A stretch of 64,000 bases of DNA from Ardenticatenaceae bacterium (GTDB taxonomy: Bacteria > Chloroflexota > Anaerolineae > Promineifilales > Promineifilaceae). Location of the stretch: contig WYBM01000038.1 in the NCBI GenBank assembly GCA_011525915.1, positions 62,001 through 126,000 of the forward strand. The letters run 5' to 3'. The notes under the pieces were generated by a model. The model was not told the DNA's origin, made no database searches, and saw only the letters and a program-made list of their open reading frames with translations. Shown one piece after another: positions 17,454-26,396 of the stretch; position 1 is the stretch's first letter, and each line of letters opens with the position of its first letter. The translations under genes were made by a program, and so were the position numbers.

Positions 17454-20030
17454 ATGACCTTGCCCATGCCTAACCTGGATGACCGCAGCTTTGAGCAGTT
17501 GATGGCCGAAGCGCGTCAGCAAATCGCCCATAGCTGCCCTGATTGGACCGATCTATCACCCGGCGATCCGGGGATCGTCCTGTTGGAACTTTTCGCCCAC
17601 CTGACAGAAATGATGATTTACCGGCTCAACCGCTTGCCACAGAATGCCTATATTGCCTTTTTGCGCTTGCTGGGTGTGACTTTGTATCCTCCAGCGGCCG
17701 CCGCTGTTATGCTGCACATCAGTCGGGATCAGGCTCTGGAACAACAAGCAGAGATACCCCGCGGCACACGGGTTACCATGGGCCGGACCAGCGGTGGCAG
17801 TGAGCCGCCGGTATTTGTGACGGCCCGCCCTGTAACCATCCCGCCGGGGGAAACGGCCGTGGCGGTCATGGCGCATCATTGTGAACTGGTCACAGGCGAA
17901 TGGCTGGGCGTTGGGTCTGGTTTGCCGGGGCTGTCATTCACCGTAAAGCGTGCCCCCATCACCGCGCCCACAGGTGACGAACTTGACCTGGTGGTCGCTG
18001 TGGAAACCCCCACAAACGAGCTAGATGAACGAGCACAGGCCATTCAATTCAACGGCAAAGCTTACCGCGTCTGGCGTGAAGTTGATAACTTTACCAACGT
18101 GGGGCCAGACCCATTTGTCTACGTCACTGACCGGCTGGCAGGGACCATCACCTTTGCCCCGGCGGCGCGCCTGGAAAAAGAGGCCGGGCGTCTGGAAGAT
18201 ATCGCCCGCCCCCTGGCCGCCGTGCCCCCCGCCGGGCGAGAAGTCCGCGCCTGGTACCGGCACGGTGGCGGCCCGACGGGCAACGTGACGGCGAACACGC
18301 TGAACACGTTCAAAGATCCCCTGCCTGGTCTAAAAGTGACCAATCCAGCCCCGGCCAGCGGTGGGCAAGCCGCCGAAACGTTGGACAATGCACTTGTCCG
18401 TGGCCCCCATGAGCTGCGCTCCCTGCGCCGGGCTGTATCTGCCAGGGACTTTGAGTTGGTGGCCCTCACCAGTGCCCGGGGCATTGCCCGGGCCAGGGCC
18501 ATTACCCGGGGGGCGCTGTGGCGGCACGCTGTGCCCGGTACGGTTGAGATTTTATTGGTACCCCGGCTGCCAGAGGCAGATGAGGGCAGCAGAACAACCA
18601 TGACCCAACTGCGCCAGCAGGAGACAGAGGTGATGCGGGGGCAGATTCAGGGCGCCCTGGATGCGCGCCGACCGCTGGGTACTAATTGTGTCGTTCATTG
18701 GGCACACTATAAAACTGCCCGCGTCACCGCGCGCATTGTCATCAGCCGTCATGAAAACCCTACCGCCGTGCGCGAGCGGGTTTTAAAACGCCTGTACCAG
18801 ACCATTACCCCCTTACCAACGGCGGTGAACAGCGGCGGCTGGCCCTTTGGCCAGGCGCTGCGGGCCTCAGACATTTACACAGTAGCCTTGGCCGAACCAG
18901 GGGTACGTTGGGTAGACCAGGTGCAGTTGTTAGTGGATGAGGTGCCGGAGAAACAGGTAACGGCCGTGGCGGCTGATTTCTACCAACCACAAACCTGGTA
19001 TGCTGGCAGTGGCACAACGCTGTTCCGTTCTCTTAATGCGGGTCATGGCTGGGAACCAGCCACCTATTTTGCCGAAACCCCCATTGGTCTGATACGGCCG
19101 CATCCATACCGGGCTGGTCTGGTGGTGGTGGCTACCCAACTGCCGGAGGAAGGCGGTTCGCAGATACACCTCTCACAGGATTGTGGCGAAACGTGGGCAC
19201 TGCTGGCGCAATTTGGCTTTGGCGTCACCGATATGACCTGGATGTTACGTGGTGAGGGCTCTGTCTTATTGCTGGCTACGGAACAGGGCCTTTACGAACT
19301 GGCCGTACAGCCAGGCAGCAGCCCGGTGCAGCTGGTCATCGATCCGGCTGATCAGGACCAGGGTCTTTATGCTGTCGTGGCCATTACCGATACACGTGGT
19401 ATGACCAGCGTGGCCGCCGCCACCCATGACCTGAGTGGTATTTATCTCTCTAATGACGGTGGGCGTACCGGGACGTTTCGCTACATCGGCCTGCGTGGTG
19501 AAGACATTCGTACCCTGGCTGTACAACATGATGGGCCTCGTTCTTTCCTTTGGGCAGGGGCCAGCGCGGCCGGCGCTGAAGACCCTGGCAAAGGGTGTTT
19601 CCGCTGGGAGCTGCGGGGAACAGAAGACCCCCCAGAGGGCTGGCTGCTTTTTGGGGAAGCATGGACAGGCGGCAGCTGCCGGGGCATTGCTTTCCTGGGA
19701 ACGAAGGTCATAGCAGCCTCACACCGGGCGGGGGTTTTGTGGCTGGAGCCGGCGCGCACGGCCGTTTGGCAGCCGCCCGCGGTGCGTTGTGGGCTGCCCT
19801 TGCGTGATCCCGGCCGTTTTCACCCGGTGGAAACGTTGGCCGTTGACCCACGAGATCGCCTGCTGATGGTCGGTGGTGTGGAGGGGGTCTACCGGTGTCA
19901 GGATGAGGGCGTGAGTTACCAGGCTTCATCTGCCCGAGAATTTTTAGAAAAGGTCACGCTGCCGGAAACATGGCTGTTTGTTTCCGGCGAGCATGACATA
20001 AACGTGGTCAGCGAAGATGAAGCACAGTGA
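17454..20030 (+). CDS. Baseplate J-like protein with C-terminal beta-propeller
   Basis: 858 aa. Residues 1 to about 500 are a gp6/baseplate-J wedge protein: DLSPGDPGIVLLELFAHLTE, MIYRLNRLPQNAYIAFLRLL, LRRAVSARDFELVAL and VRWVDQV. From about 505 on, the sequence changes to repeated beta units with Asp-box-like turns (WYAGSGTTLFRSLNAGHGW, HLSQDCGETWALL, YLSNDGGRTGTF, LFGEAWTGG), as in sialidase/Vps10-type propellers. Typical homologues end after the J region. The propeller would decorate the baseplate rim and may bind glycans or protein. The GAGGA ribosome-binding site supports the start. Confidence 0.85.
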   Translation: MTLPMPNLDDRSFEQLMAEARQQIAHSCPDWTDLSPGDPGIVLLELFAHLTEMMIYRLNRLPQNAYIAFLRLLGVTLYPPAAAAVMLHISRDQALEQQAEIPRGTRVTMGRTSGGSEPPVFVTARPVTIPPGETAVAVMAHHCELVTGEWLGVGSGLPGLSFTVKRAPITAPTGDELDLVVAVETPTNELDERAQAIQFNGKAYRVWREVDNFTNVGPDPFVYVTDRLAGTITFAPAARLEKEAGRLEDIARPLAAVPPAGREVRAWYRHGGGPTGNVTANTLNTFKDPLPGLKVTNPAPASGGQAAETLDNALVRGPHELRSLRRAVSARDFELVALTSARGIARARAITRGALWRHAVPGTVEILLVPRLPEADEGSRTTMTQLRQQETEVMRGQIQGALDARRPLGTNCVVHWAHYKTARVTARIVISRHENPTAVRERVLKRLYQTITPLPTAVNSGGWPFGQALRASDIYTVALAEPGVRWVDQVQLLVDEVPEKQVTAVAADFYQPQTWYAGSGTTLFRSLNAGHGWEPATYFAETPIGLIRPHPYRAGLVVVATQLPEEGGSQIHLSQDCGETWALLAQFGFGVTDMTWMLRGEGSVLLLATEQGLYELAVQPGSSPVQLVIDPADQDQGLYAVVAITDTRGMTSVAAATHDLSGIYLSNDGGRTGTFRYIGLRGEDIRTLAVQHDGPRSFLWAGASAAGAEDPGKGCFRWELRGTEDPPEGWLLFGEAWTGGSCRGIAFLGTKVIAASHRAGVLWLEPARTAVWQPPAVRCGLPLRDPGRFHPVETLAVDPRDRLLMVGGVEGVYRCQDEGVSYQASSAREFLEKVTLPETWLFVSGEHDINVVSEDEAQ

Positions 20031-20571
20031 GATTGCCAATCTATTACCGGCGGTGTTCCTGCGGGCGCTTTGGCCCGGCAGCCCCTTCCTGGCCTTGTTG
20101 GAGGTTATGGAAAGGTTCCATGCTCCTTCAGAGGCGACTCTCGCCTCTCTGGCACATTATTTCCACCCCTACCTGGCGCCCGATGCCTTTGTGCCCTTCC
20201 TGGCCAGTTGGGTGGACCTGGAATGGCTGCTGCGCCACAGTCCTGACACTGATGATCAGGGGGATGCGGCGGCACATGGCCAGTTCCCACCAGGTCTGGG
20301 GCGACTGCGCGAATTGGTGGCTGCCGCTGCCTACCTTTTCCGCTGGCGCGGCACCAACCAGGGGTTAACTTGTTTTCTAGAGACAGCCACAGGGGTGGCC
20401 GGGTTTGTTATTGATGAACATATACCAGGACCAGACGGCCGTACCCAACCATTTCACATACGCATCCATGCCCCTCAAGAAGCCATACCCTATCACAGCC
20501 TGATTGAGCGGATCATTGAATTAGAAAAGCCAGCTTATGTGACCCATGAACTGACTTTTGAAGCGGAGTAA
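20017..20571 (+). CDS. gpI-like baseplate/tail protein
   Basis: 184 aa, phage tail protein of the gpI/TIGR02242 type. Matches include NLLPAVFLRA, FLALLEVMERFHAP, DAFVPFLASWVDLEW, YLFRWRGTNQGLTCFLETATGV and YHSLIERIIELEKPAYV. In extracellular injection systems such proteins complete the baseplate and often anchor fibres. The start lies 14 nt inside the baseplate J gene, indicating coupling. No tail-fibre gene follows. Confidence 0.85.
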   Translation: MKHSEIANLLPAVFLRALWPGSPFLALLEVMERFHAPSEATLASLAHYFHPYLAPDAFVPFLASWVDLEWLLRHSPDTDDQGDAAAHGQFPPGLGRLRELVAAAAYLFRWRGTNQGLTCFLETATGVAGFVIDEHIPGPDGRTQPFHIRIHAPQEAIPYHSLIERIIELEKPAYVTHELTFEAE

Positions 20572-20576
20572 CTATC

Positions 20577-21476
20577 ATGACTATGACCACCTTTGCCATT
20601 ACGGCCGCAGTAAACAGCATACGTTTAGACGCCGGCGGGCGGGGAGAAGTTTCTTATACCGTTTCCAACACCAGCGGACGGCCGTTGCGGGGGCGGGCGC
20701 GGATTGTGCCGCCACAGGAAGCGCCGGCTGACTGCTTCACCATCATTGGCGCTGCCGAGCGTGACTTTGCCGCAGCCGGCACCCAACAGTACAACATTCA
20801 GATCACACTGCCGCTGGGAGTGAAAGCCGGCCGTTATCTCTTAAAACTGGACATGGTTGGTGTCAAAAATCCGGATGAAGAGTTTGCCTCCGGCCCGCCC
20901 ATTACCTTTGAAGTCAGGTCGCAAGAGCCGGTGAAGAAGCCTTTTCCCTGGTGGGTAGTGGCGGTTGGCCTGGGGGCTTTGGTGGTCTTGGCCGGCCTTA
21001 TCTTTGGGGTGACCGGCGCCATCGGGGATGGTGCCCCCCTGACGACACTGCCTGAGATTTTGCAGGCTATGGAAGTTCAAGACCTGGCGGTAGATAGAGC
21101 CATTTTGATAAGGGGACAAACGGTCTCGTTTACGTACAACCTGGTTAACACCTCTAGAAACAGTGTGATCCCCTCTACTGACAACACGTTTTCCTTGCCG
21201 CTGGTTGGTGCCCGCCAGCACTGGGTAGAACGGCTGGGTTCAGAAAAATCAATTTCGGCCTTTGCCGCAAGCACGGCCAGAGACGGAGACCGGTTTGCTA
21301 TTGGCGGCGCGATCATCGCCGCCGAAGGCGAACTGTTGGCGGGCGAAGCACTATCCTTCACGGAAACCCTGAATACCACGGGCTTCCCGCGAGACAGGTA
21401 TCGTATTTCTGTGGAGTATCGGGACCTTGATGGCCGGGTTGTACAAACGGCAACGGCTGATTTTGAGGTGCGCTGA
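20577..21476 (+). CDS. Single-pass membrane protein with two beta-sandwich domains, injection-system operon
   Basis: 299 aa. Residues 1-115 form an Ig-like beta-rich domain (GEVSYTVSNTSGRPLRGRAR, AGTQQYNIQITLPLGVKAGR). One strong membrane helix follows (WWVVAVGLGALVVLAGLIFGV, about 122-142), and then a second beta domain (GQTVSFTYNLVNTS, RYRISVEYRDLDGR). There is no N-terminal signal, so the first domain may remain cytosolic and could dock the apparatus, with the second outside. Five nt after the baseplate gene. Function is inferred from position only. Confidence 0.6.
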   Translation: MTMTTFAITAAVNSIRLDAGGRGEVSYTVSNTSGRPLRGRARIVPPQEAPADCFTIIGAAERDFAAAGTQQYNIQITLPLGVKAGRYLLKLDMVGVKNPDEEFASGPPITFEVRSQEPVKKPFPWWVVAVGLGALVVLAGLIFGVTGAIGDGAPLTTLPEILQAMEVQDLAVDRAILIRGQTVSFTYNLVNTSRNSVIPSTDNTFSLPLVGARQHWVERLGSEKSISAFAASTARDGDRFAIGGAIIAAEGELLAGEALSFTETLNTTGFPRDRYRISVEYRDLDGRVVQTATADFEVR

Positions 21477-21482
21477 GGTGTT

Positions 21483-21971
21483 ATGAAACCGAAACTATTT
21501 TTAGCGCTGCTTATCCTCTCTGTTTGCCTGTTTATGTGTGGTACGGTGTCGGGTGTGAATCAGGGCGGGGCCCAGATAACAGATCTGTCACCATCTCTGG
21601 TAAATGCCTTGGGGGGCTTATTGGTGCGGCCACGGCCGTTGCGGGCAGAGGATATCACGGCCGTTTCACCGGCCGGCTGCCAGCAGTTATTCCAGCAGAA
21701 CGCCCTGGTGCTGCCCACCTCAGTCACCTGTACGTTTGACATTGGCACATCTTCCACTTCCCTGCGAACGTTGCCCCTTCGTCTCAACCGGGGCGTGACG
21801 GCCGTGGCCCAGTTGACCCCGGCCGGCGGCCGAGGGGTAACCGCCCGGCATGACCTGAACGTGGCCTCTCCGGAAGCCCGACTTCAAGTTTTTACAGAGG
21901 GGGCCAGCCTGACAGTGAGTTGCGTAAATGGGGGGCAGTTACGGACCTGCCTCCTGGAAACAAATGAGTAG
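21483..21971 (+). CDS. Secreted or lipid-anchored protein, injection-system operon
   Basis: 162 aa with an N-terminal hydrophobic signal (KPKLFLALLILSVCLFMCG). The LFMC end is not a canonical lipobox because Met stands at -1, so either lipidation or ordinary Sec cleavage is possible. The rest is beta-rich with Cys pairs (SPAGCQQLF, TSVTCTFDIG, TVSCVNGGQLRTCLLE) that could form disulfides outside the membrane. A GAGGTG ribosome-binding site starts it 6 nt after the previous gene. No family recognised. Confidence 0.55.
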   Translation: MKPKLFLALLILSVCLFMCGTVSGVNQGGAQITDLSPSLVNALGGLLVRPRPLRAEDITAVSPAGCQQLFQQNALVLPTSVTCTFDIGTSSTSLRTLPLRLNRGVTAVAQLTPAGGRGVTARHDLNVASPEARLQVFTEGASLTVSCVNGGQLRTCLLETNE

Positions 21972-22018
21972 AGAAGCCCATAGCCTTTGGCTCTCTACCA
22001 GCCCAAGTGACATTGACT

Positions 22019-22789
22019 ATGGACAATTTGCGTAGACCTTTTTTCTTTCTGGCTTTGATGCTTATGGTGGTAGTGGTGGTGGTGGAAATGGGTGCCCTGG
22101 GTGTACTGGGGGGCAGTCGTGTGGACATTGACGAGGTGGCGGCCCTGCTGCCGGCAGGTGAGGTACAAGAAGCCTTCAACCAGATGGATGCTGACCAGCA
22201 AAGACAGCTGAATGTATTGGCCAGCGAAGACAAAGCGCCAGGGCTTGGCCTTCCATACCTGGCCCTTGTGGATGGCCTGTTATTATTTACCATGGCCCTA
22301 ATGGGGATAGGATTGTTTGTTCCCGGGCGTATTCAGGGAAGGATGCAGGGTGTGGTGACGCTCATCTTTGCCCTTTTTATGATCGTCACGGCCGTGGCCC
22401 TGATCATCACGGCCGTCGCTTCCATCACGCTGATGGTGGCGCTGCTGTCGGCTGTCCCTTTTGGCACACTCACCTACCTGGCGCTTTTTGGCTTTTTCAA
22501 CCGCGGTGGGGCGGCGGTGGCCTTGGGGCTGTTGATGGTCCTGAAACTCAGCTTTGCCGCCAGCCTGTTTACAGCCCAACCCCGTCTTTTGCAAAACAAG
22601 GGGCTGGCATTCCTGATCATGACATCCTTTCTGGGAAATGTCATCATAAGCGGGTTGCATGGCCTGGCGCCTGGTTTCCTGGTGACACTCGCAGATGTCA
22701 TAGCGGCCGTCATTGTGGCTGTCCTGGCTGTGTTGTGGGCCACCTTCCTCCTGATAGGATCAGGCATTTCACTCTATAAAGCTGTTTAG
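22019..22789 (+). CDS. Polytopic membrane protein, injection-system operon
   Basis: 256 aa from ATG 22019 (a GTG at 22007 is the other option). About seven hydrophobic segments are visible, including FFFLALMLMVVVVVVEMGA, LVDGLLLFTMALMGIGLFV, VVTLIFALFMIVTAVALIIT and VIAAVIVAVLAVLWATFLLI. A polar loop (residues about 35-75) follows the first helix. The second half contains two ACGGCCGT octamers 21 nt apart. No transporter or enzyme motif is seen. As the last gene of the operon it may form a membrane platform with the two preceding products. Confidence 0.55.
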   Translation: MDNLRRPFFFLALMLMVVVVVVEMGALGVLGGSRVDIDEVAALLPAGEVQEAFNQMDADQQRQLNVLASEDKAPGLGLPYLALVDGLLLFTMALMGIGLFVPGRIQGRMQGVVTLIFALFMIVTAVALIITAVASITLMVALLSAVPFGTLTYLALFGFFNRGGAAVALGLLMVLKLSFAASLFTAQPRLLQNKGLAFLIMTSFLGNVIISGLHGLAPGFLVTLADVIAAVIVAVLAVLWATFLLIGSGISLYKAV

Positions 22790-22826
22790 AACATTGTTTA
22801 GACGCCTTTGGGCCCCATGCTGCTGC

Positions 22827-23255
22827 TCACCCGGTTAACAACCGGTGCAATTGTGTCATCAAAGCCGGCCAGCCTTCCCCTTTTTCCACAAAAGCATCCC
22901 CGCCGGCGGCCAATGCCTGCCGCCGCTGGCTGGCATCACCATGGCTGGTAAGGAAGATAATGAGGGGTGGAAGCGCCATTTGCTTCAGCGTACGGGCTAC
23001 CGCGTACCCACTCAGACGGGGCAAATGAATGTCAAGAATGACAATGTCCGGGGCAAATTCAATGATGCAGGCGACGGCCGTTTCCCCATCTGCCGCCTCA
23101 CCTACAACCTGAAAGCCAGGGGTGTCATCCAGCAGCCAGCGCAACGCCTGGCGCACCGAAGATACATTATCCACAATAAAAACCCGGTTAACGCCCTGCG
23201 GTGCTGGTTGCCCACTCATGGGCGCAAGCATATAGAGCAACGGCCGTGGCCGCAA
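22827..23255 (-). CDS. Stand-alone response-regulator receiver domain
   Basis: 142 aa; a start at the internal Met of MSGQPAPQGVN would remove a 12-residue leader. The CheY-like fold is clear: FIVDNVSSVRQALRWLL (acidic pocket Asp-Asn), DIVILDIHLPRLSG (phospho-acceptor Asp), IIFLTSHG (Thr/Ser), and AFVEKGEGW (Lys). No output domain follows, so it must act by protein contact or as a phosphate sink. Same strand as the LuxR-type regulator and GAF kinase 78 nt upstream, likely part of one signalling unit, and convergent with the injection-system operon. Confidence 0.85.
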   Translation of the reverse strand: MRPRPLLYMLAPMSGQPAPQGVNRVFIVDNVSSVRQALRWLLDDTPGFQVVGEAADGETAVACIIEFAPDIVILDIHLPRLSGYAVARTLKQMALPPLIIFLTSHGDASQRRQALAAGGDAFVEKGEGWPALMTQLHRLLTG

Positions 23256-23332
23256 CCTATCAGTCGTCAGTTTATGGGCTTACAAATGGTTGGCTGAAAA
23301 TACTAACCAAAGTCAGGTTGTGTGTACTCCCC

Positions 23333-23971
23333 TCATACAACACCATGTTTGACGGCATACAATGCTGCCTGGGTACGGTCGGCTACGTTTAACTTGGCCA
23401 AAACAGCACTGACATATCCTTTCACAGTGCCCTCAGTCAGGTGTAACTTGGCCGCAATCTCCTTGTTACTGTGCCCGGCCGCCACCAGGCGCAGCACATC
23501 CATTTCACGCTCTGTAAGCGTGCGCAGTAAGTCTGGTTTGGCGGGGGCAACCACCTGACGCATAAGCTGGCGCTGCGCTTCCGGGTGAAGCGTTGGTTCG
23601 CTTCTGGCGGCCGCCTGGATGGCCGCTATGAGGTCTGGTTTCAGCACATCCTTAAGCAGGTAGCCAATGGCCCCGGCCTGGATCGCTTCTGGTACACGTT
23701 GATCTTCAGCAAAGCTGGTCAGCACGACTACCTGCGTATGGGGGCAGTTCTGGCGAATGTGCCGCGTAGCCGTAATACCATCCATCTCCGGCATCACCAA
23801 ATCCATGAGCACAACATCTGGTTGCAGCTGTGTGGCCAGGGCAACGGCTTCCATGCCATTGCGGGCTTCACCCACTACCTGGATAGTGTCTTCCTCTGAG
23901 AGCAGTGTACGCAGCCCCTCAAGCACAATAGCATGATCATCTACAATTAACATACGGACCATGGTGTTCAT
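23333..23971 (-). CDS. NarL/LuxR-family response regulator
   Basis: 212 aa. The receiver (MLIVDDHAIVLEGLRTLL, DVVLMDLVMPEMDG, VVLTSF, GYLLKDV) is followed by a LuxR-type HTH (LTEREMDVLRLVAAGHSNKEI through GTVKGYVSAVLAKLNVADRTQAALYAVKHG). Such regulators are phosphorylated by HisKA_3 kinases; the gene overlaps the end of exactly such a kinase by ATGA, making a cognate pair nearly certain. Targets are unknown; the convergent injection-system operon is the nearest neighbour but no binding site was identified. Confidence 0.93.
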   Translation of the reverse strand: MNTMVRMLIVDDHAIVLEGLRTLLSEEDTIQVVGEARNGMEAVALATQLQPDVVLMDLVMPEMDGITATRHIRQNCPHTQVVVLTSFAEDQRVPEAIQAGAIGYLLKDVLKPDLIAAIQAAARSEPTLHPEAQRQLMRQVVAPAKPDLLRTLTEREMDVLRLVAAGHSNKEIAAKLHLTEGTVKGYVSAVLAKLNVADRTQAALYAVKHGVV

Positions 23972-26250
23972 TGCCTCTCGCTGTTTGGCGGCAATTGTAC
24001 CCGCACAGTGGTGCCCTTTCCAGGGCGGGAGATTATTTGCAAACGGCCGTCCAGTGCTTCCACTCGCTCACGCATATTAGACAGGCCAAACCCGGTCTGA
24101 GCCTGACGGCCGTTGGTCGGCTGCCCCATCTCAAAGCCCACACCGTCATCTGTCACCATCAACCAGACCCCGTCCTGACCCACAGTCAGTTCAACATGAA
24201 CCTGCTGCGCCTGTGCATGTTTGGCGGCGTTATTGAGAGCCTCCTGAGCAATGCGGTATAGAGCAATTTCCTGGTCTAATGGTAAGTGACAATCATCTGA
24301 CGCCTGGAATTGAACATGTAAGCCTTCCTGAGCCAGACTGGCGATATGCTTCTTTAAAGCAGCCATCAGGCCATCACGCTTCAACCGCACAATACCCGCC
24401 AGGTGGCTGCTGGCATCGGTAGAGGAAGCAGGTGGTTCTGAAGATCGCAATTCAAACAACAGAGCACGCATTTCTGCCAGGGCACCCTGGCTCAACTCAA
24501 GCAGGCGGTTGATACGCTGTTCACCTTCCGCCTGGCTGCGGGCCCAGGCGGGGGCAATGGACTGGGCAATGAGGGTGATGCTGAAGATGAGCTGGGTTAC
24601 CGAATCGTGCAGTTCACGGGCCAACCGCTGCCGCTCACGCAGCACGGCCACTTCCCGGTCACTTTGATGCAAAAGGAACTGCTGTCGCCGGGTGTGAATG
24701 GCCGTGGCCAGCTGAGCGGCCGTCACCTGGTAAGGCCAGAGGTCAGCTGCAGACCATTGGTAAACCAGCGGATAGCTGAGGATCACCAACCCAATGCGCT
24801 GGCTATGCACCATCAAGGGAATCATGGCCAGCGCCGACCGCCCAGAGCGTTGTTGTATCTGGCGCAGTTCCTCTGAAACGCGGGCATCGGTGTATACATT
24901 GGCAATGGTGACTGTTTGCCCGGCATCCAGCAAGGGGTCCAGGGCATCACGTGTGTAGGCGTATTGTTCATGCAGCAGTTGTAAGCCATCTGTAGATGAC
25001 CAACGGCCGCGTACCATGACACTGGTACGCCGCTCCATCTCATCAAACTCATAAAGCACCACATTGCACACGTAACGGCCGCGGGCGGCTACGTGTTCCA
25101 GATAGGCCTGAATAACATCATCCACATCCATGACCGTGCCCATGCGCTGGCTGGCCTCATAAAGCAGTTGGGTTTCTGCCAGGGTTTGTTGCATTTGATT
25201 AAACAGGTGGGCATTGGCAATGGCCATAGCCAACTGGTCGGCGACAATCTCCAGGTCAGGCACATCTTCCGCGGTCAACGGCGTCGTGGTTTCTACATTA
25301 AGCACACCCAGCAAGCGGTTATTGGCGATCAGGGGCAGCGCCACTTCTGAACGGATGTCGGTAGCGCCAGGTATGGGGATATAGCGCGGTTCCTGGCTTA
25401 CATCGGTGACCAACACGGGTTGGCGCGTTTGGGCGGCAACGCCGATGACACCTTTATGCATGCTCTGACAATAGACGCCTGGTACCTCTGCAGCGTAAAT
25501 GCCACTGCCCGCGCTCAGCACCAGGGTTTCCGGATCGTTGGCGTCAACCAACAAAACGGCCGTGTTACAATAAGCCAGGTGTTTATCCATAGCAGCGACG
25601 GCCGTGGGCAGCAGTTCATTTAGATCCAGCGTCCCGGTGATGAGTTTGCCGATATGGCTGACTGTCAGGTGGCGGGCGGCCCGACGCTTTTCGGTGGCAA
25701 ACAGGCGGGCATTGGCTATGGCGATAGCCGCGTGGCGGGCATACTGAGAAAGGATCTCCACGTCACGCCCGGTAAACTGCCGGGGGGAAGCCGCGCCAAT
25801 GCCAAAAAAGCCAATCATCTGCCCATGCCAAAATATAGGTAAACCAATGACAGCGTCCGTTACCAGTTCCGCGCGGGTCGGCTGTTCCAGGTCACCATAC
25901 TGTTGATATACTACGGATTGTCTGGTTTGCAGAACGTGACCGGCCAGACCAACACCAGGCGGCATTTCTGCACCCAACTCACCTGGTGGCATCTGGTATA
26001 CGGCTTCGGTGCGGATAAGGTTGTGTGTTTCGTCTACCAAACCAATGGTGCCGCGGTCAGCCTCTAACAATTCACAGGCATGCTGCACGATCCGTGTTAG
26101 CAACGGCCGTAACTCCAATTCGCTGCTAATGGACTCGATGATGGTGTGTAAACTTTCTTGCTGCCGCAGCACCCTTTCCCAACCATCGCTGTTCATGGAA
26201 TGAAGCATACACCGGACGGCCGTGGCCGCCAAGAGCATGCAGTTCCACAT
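23968..26250 (-). CDS. Cytosolic multi-GAF sensor histidine kinase (HisKA_3)
   Basis: 760 aa. Three GAF-type modules occupy about residues 30-180, 195-345 and 365-535 (for example LLEADRGTIGLVDETHNLIRT, NNRLLGVLNVETTTPLTAED). Then come a HisKA_3 dimerisation helix with the phospho-acceptor in RERQRLARELHDSV and an HATPase (EALNNAAKHAQA, VTDDGVGFEMG, GFGLSNMRERVEAL). No membrane helix after the start, so the ligand is cytosolic. The first 20 residues are weakly supported: an internal Met (MNSDGWERV, 26196) is an alternative. The stop overlaps the LuxR regulator. Confidence 0.9.
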   Translation of the reverse strand: MWNCMLLAATAVRCMLHSMNSDGWERVLRQQESLHTIIESISSELELRPLLTRIVQHACELLEADRGTIGLVDETHNLIRTEAVYQMPPGELGAEMPPGVGLAGHVLQTRQSVVYQQYGDLEQPTRAELVTDAVIGLPIFWHGQMIGFFGIGAASPRQFTGRDVEILSQYARHAAIAIANARLFATEKRRAARHLTVSHIGKLITGTLDLNELLPTAVAAMDKHLAYCNTAVLLVDANDPETLVLSAGSGIYAAEVPGVYCQSMHKGVIGVAAQTRQPVLVTDVSQEPRYIPIPGATDIRSEVALPLIANNRLLGVLNVETTTPLTAEDVPDLEIVADQLAMAIANAHLFNQMQQTLAETQLLYEASQRMGTVMDVDDVIQAYLEHVAARGRYVCNVVLYEFDEMERRTSVMVRGRWSSTDGLQLLHEQYAYTRDALDPLLDAGQTVTIANVYTDARVSEELRQIQQRSGRSALAMIPLMVHSQRIGLVILSYPLVYQWSAADLWPYQVTAAQLATAIHTRRQQFLLHQSDREVAVLRERQRLARELHDSVTQLIFSITLIAQSIAPAWARSQAEGEQRINRLLELSQGALAEMRALLFELRSSEPPASSTDASSHLAGIVRLKRDGLMAALKKHIASLAQEGLHVQFQASDDCHLPLDQEIALYRIAQEALNNAAKHAQAQQVHVELTVGQDGVWLMVTDDGVGFEMGQPTNGRQAQTGFGLSNMRERVEALDGRLQIISRPGKGTTVRVQLPPNSERQ

Positions 26251-26396
26251 TTCCTTTTGTCTAAAAGGGTCTTATAATTAAGAAACCATGCCTCTTAATG
26301 TTGGACTATCTCCATCTTGAAGTCCACAAAAGGGCCTATGATCAATATCCATATCGGATCCGTTACTCTTAACAGCATGACTCTCAATATCAGCTG

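Noticed and set aside
11483..20571. Type VI secretion system
   Set aside because: No TssJ, TssL, TssM or ClpV-like genes; the sheath is a single phage-type protein, not a TssB/TssC pair.
10432..22789. Prophage
   Set aside because: No terminase, portal, capsid, integrase or lysis cassette; DUF4255, LysM adaptor and gpI-like genes in this order fit an injection system instead.
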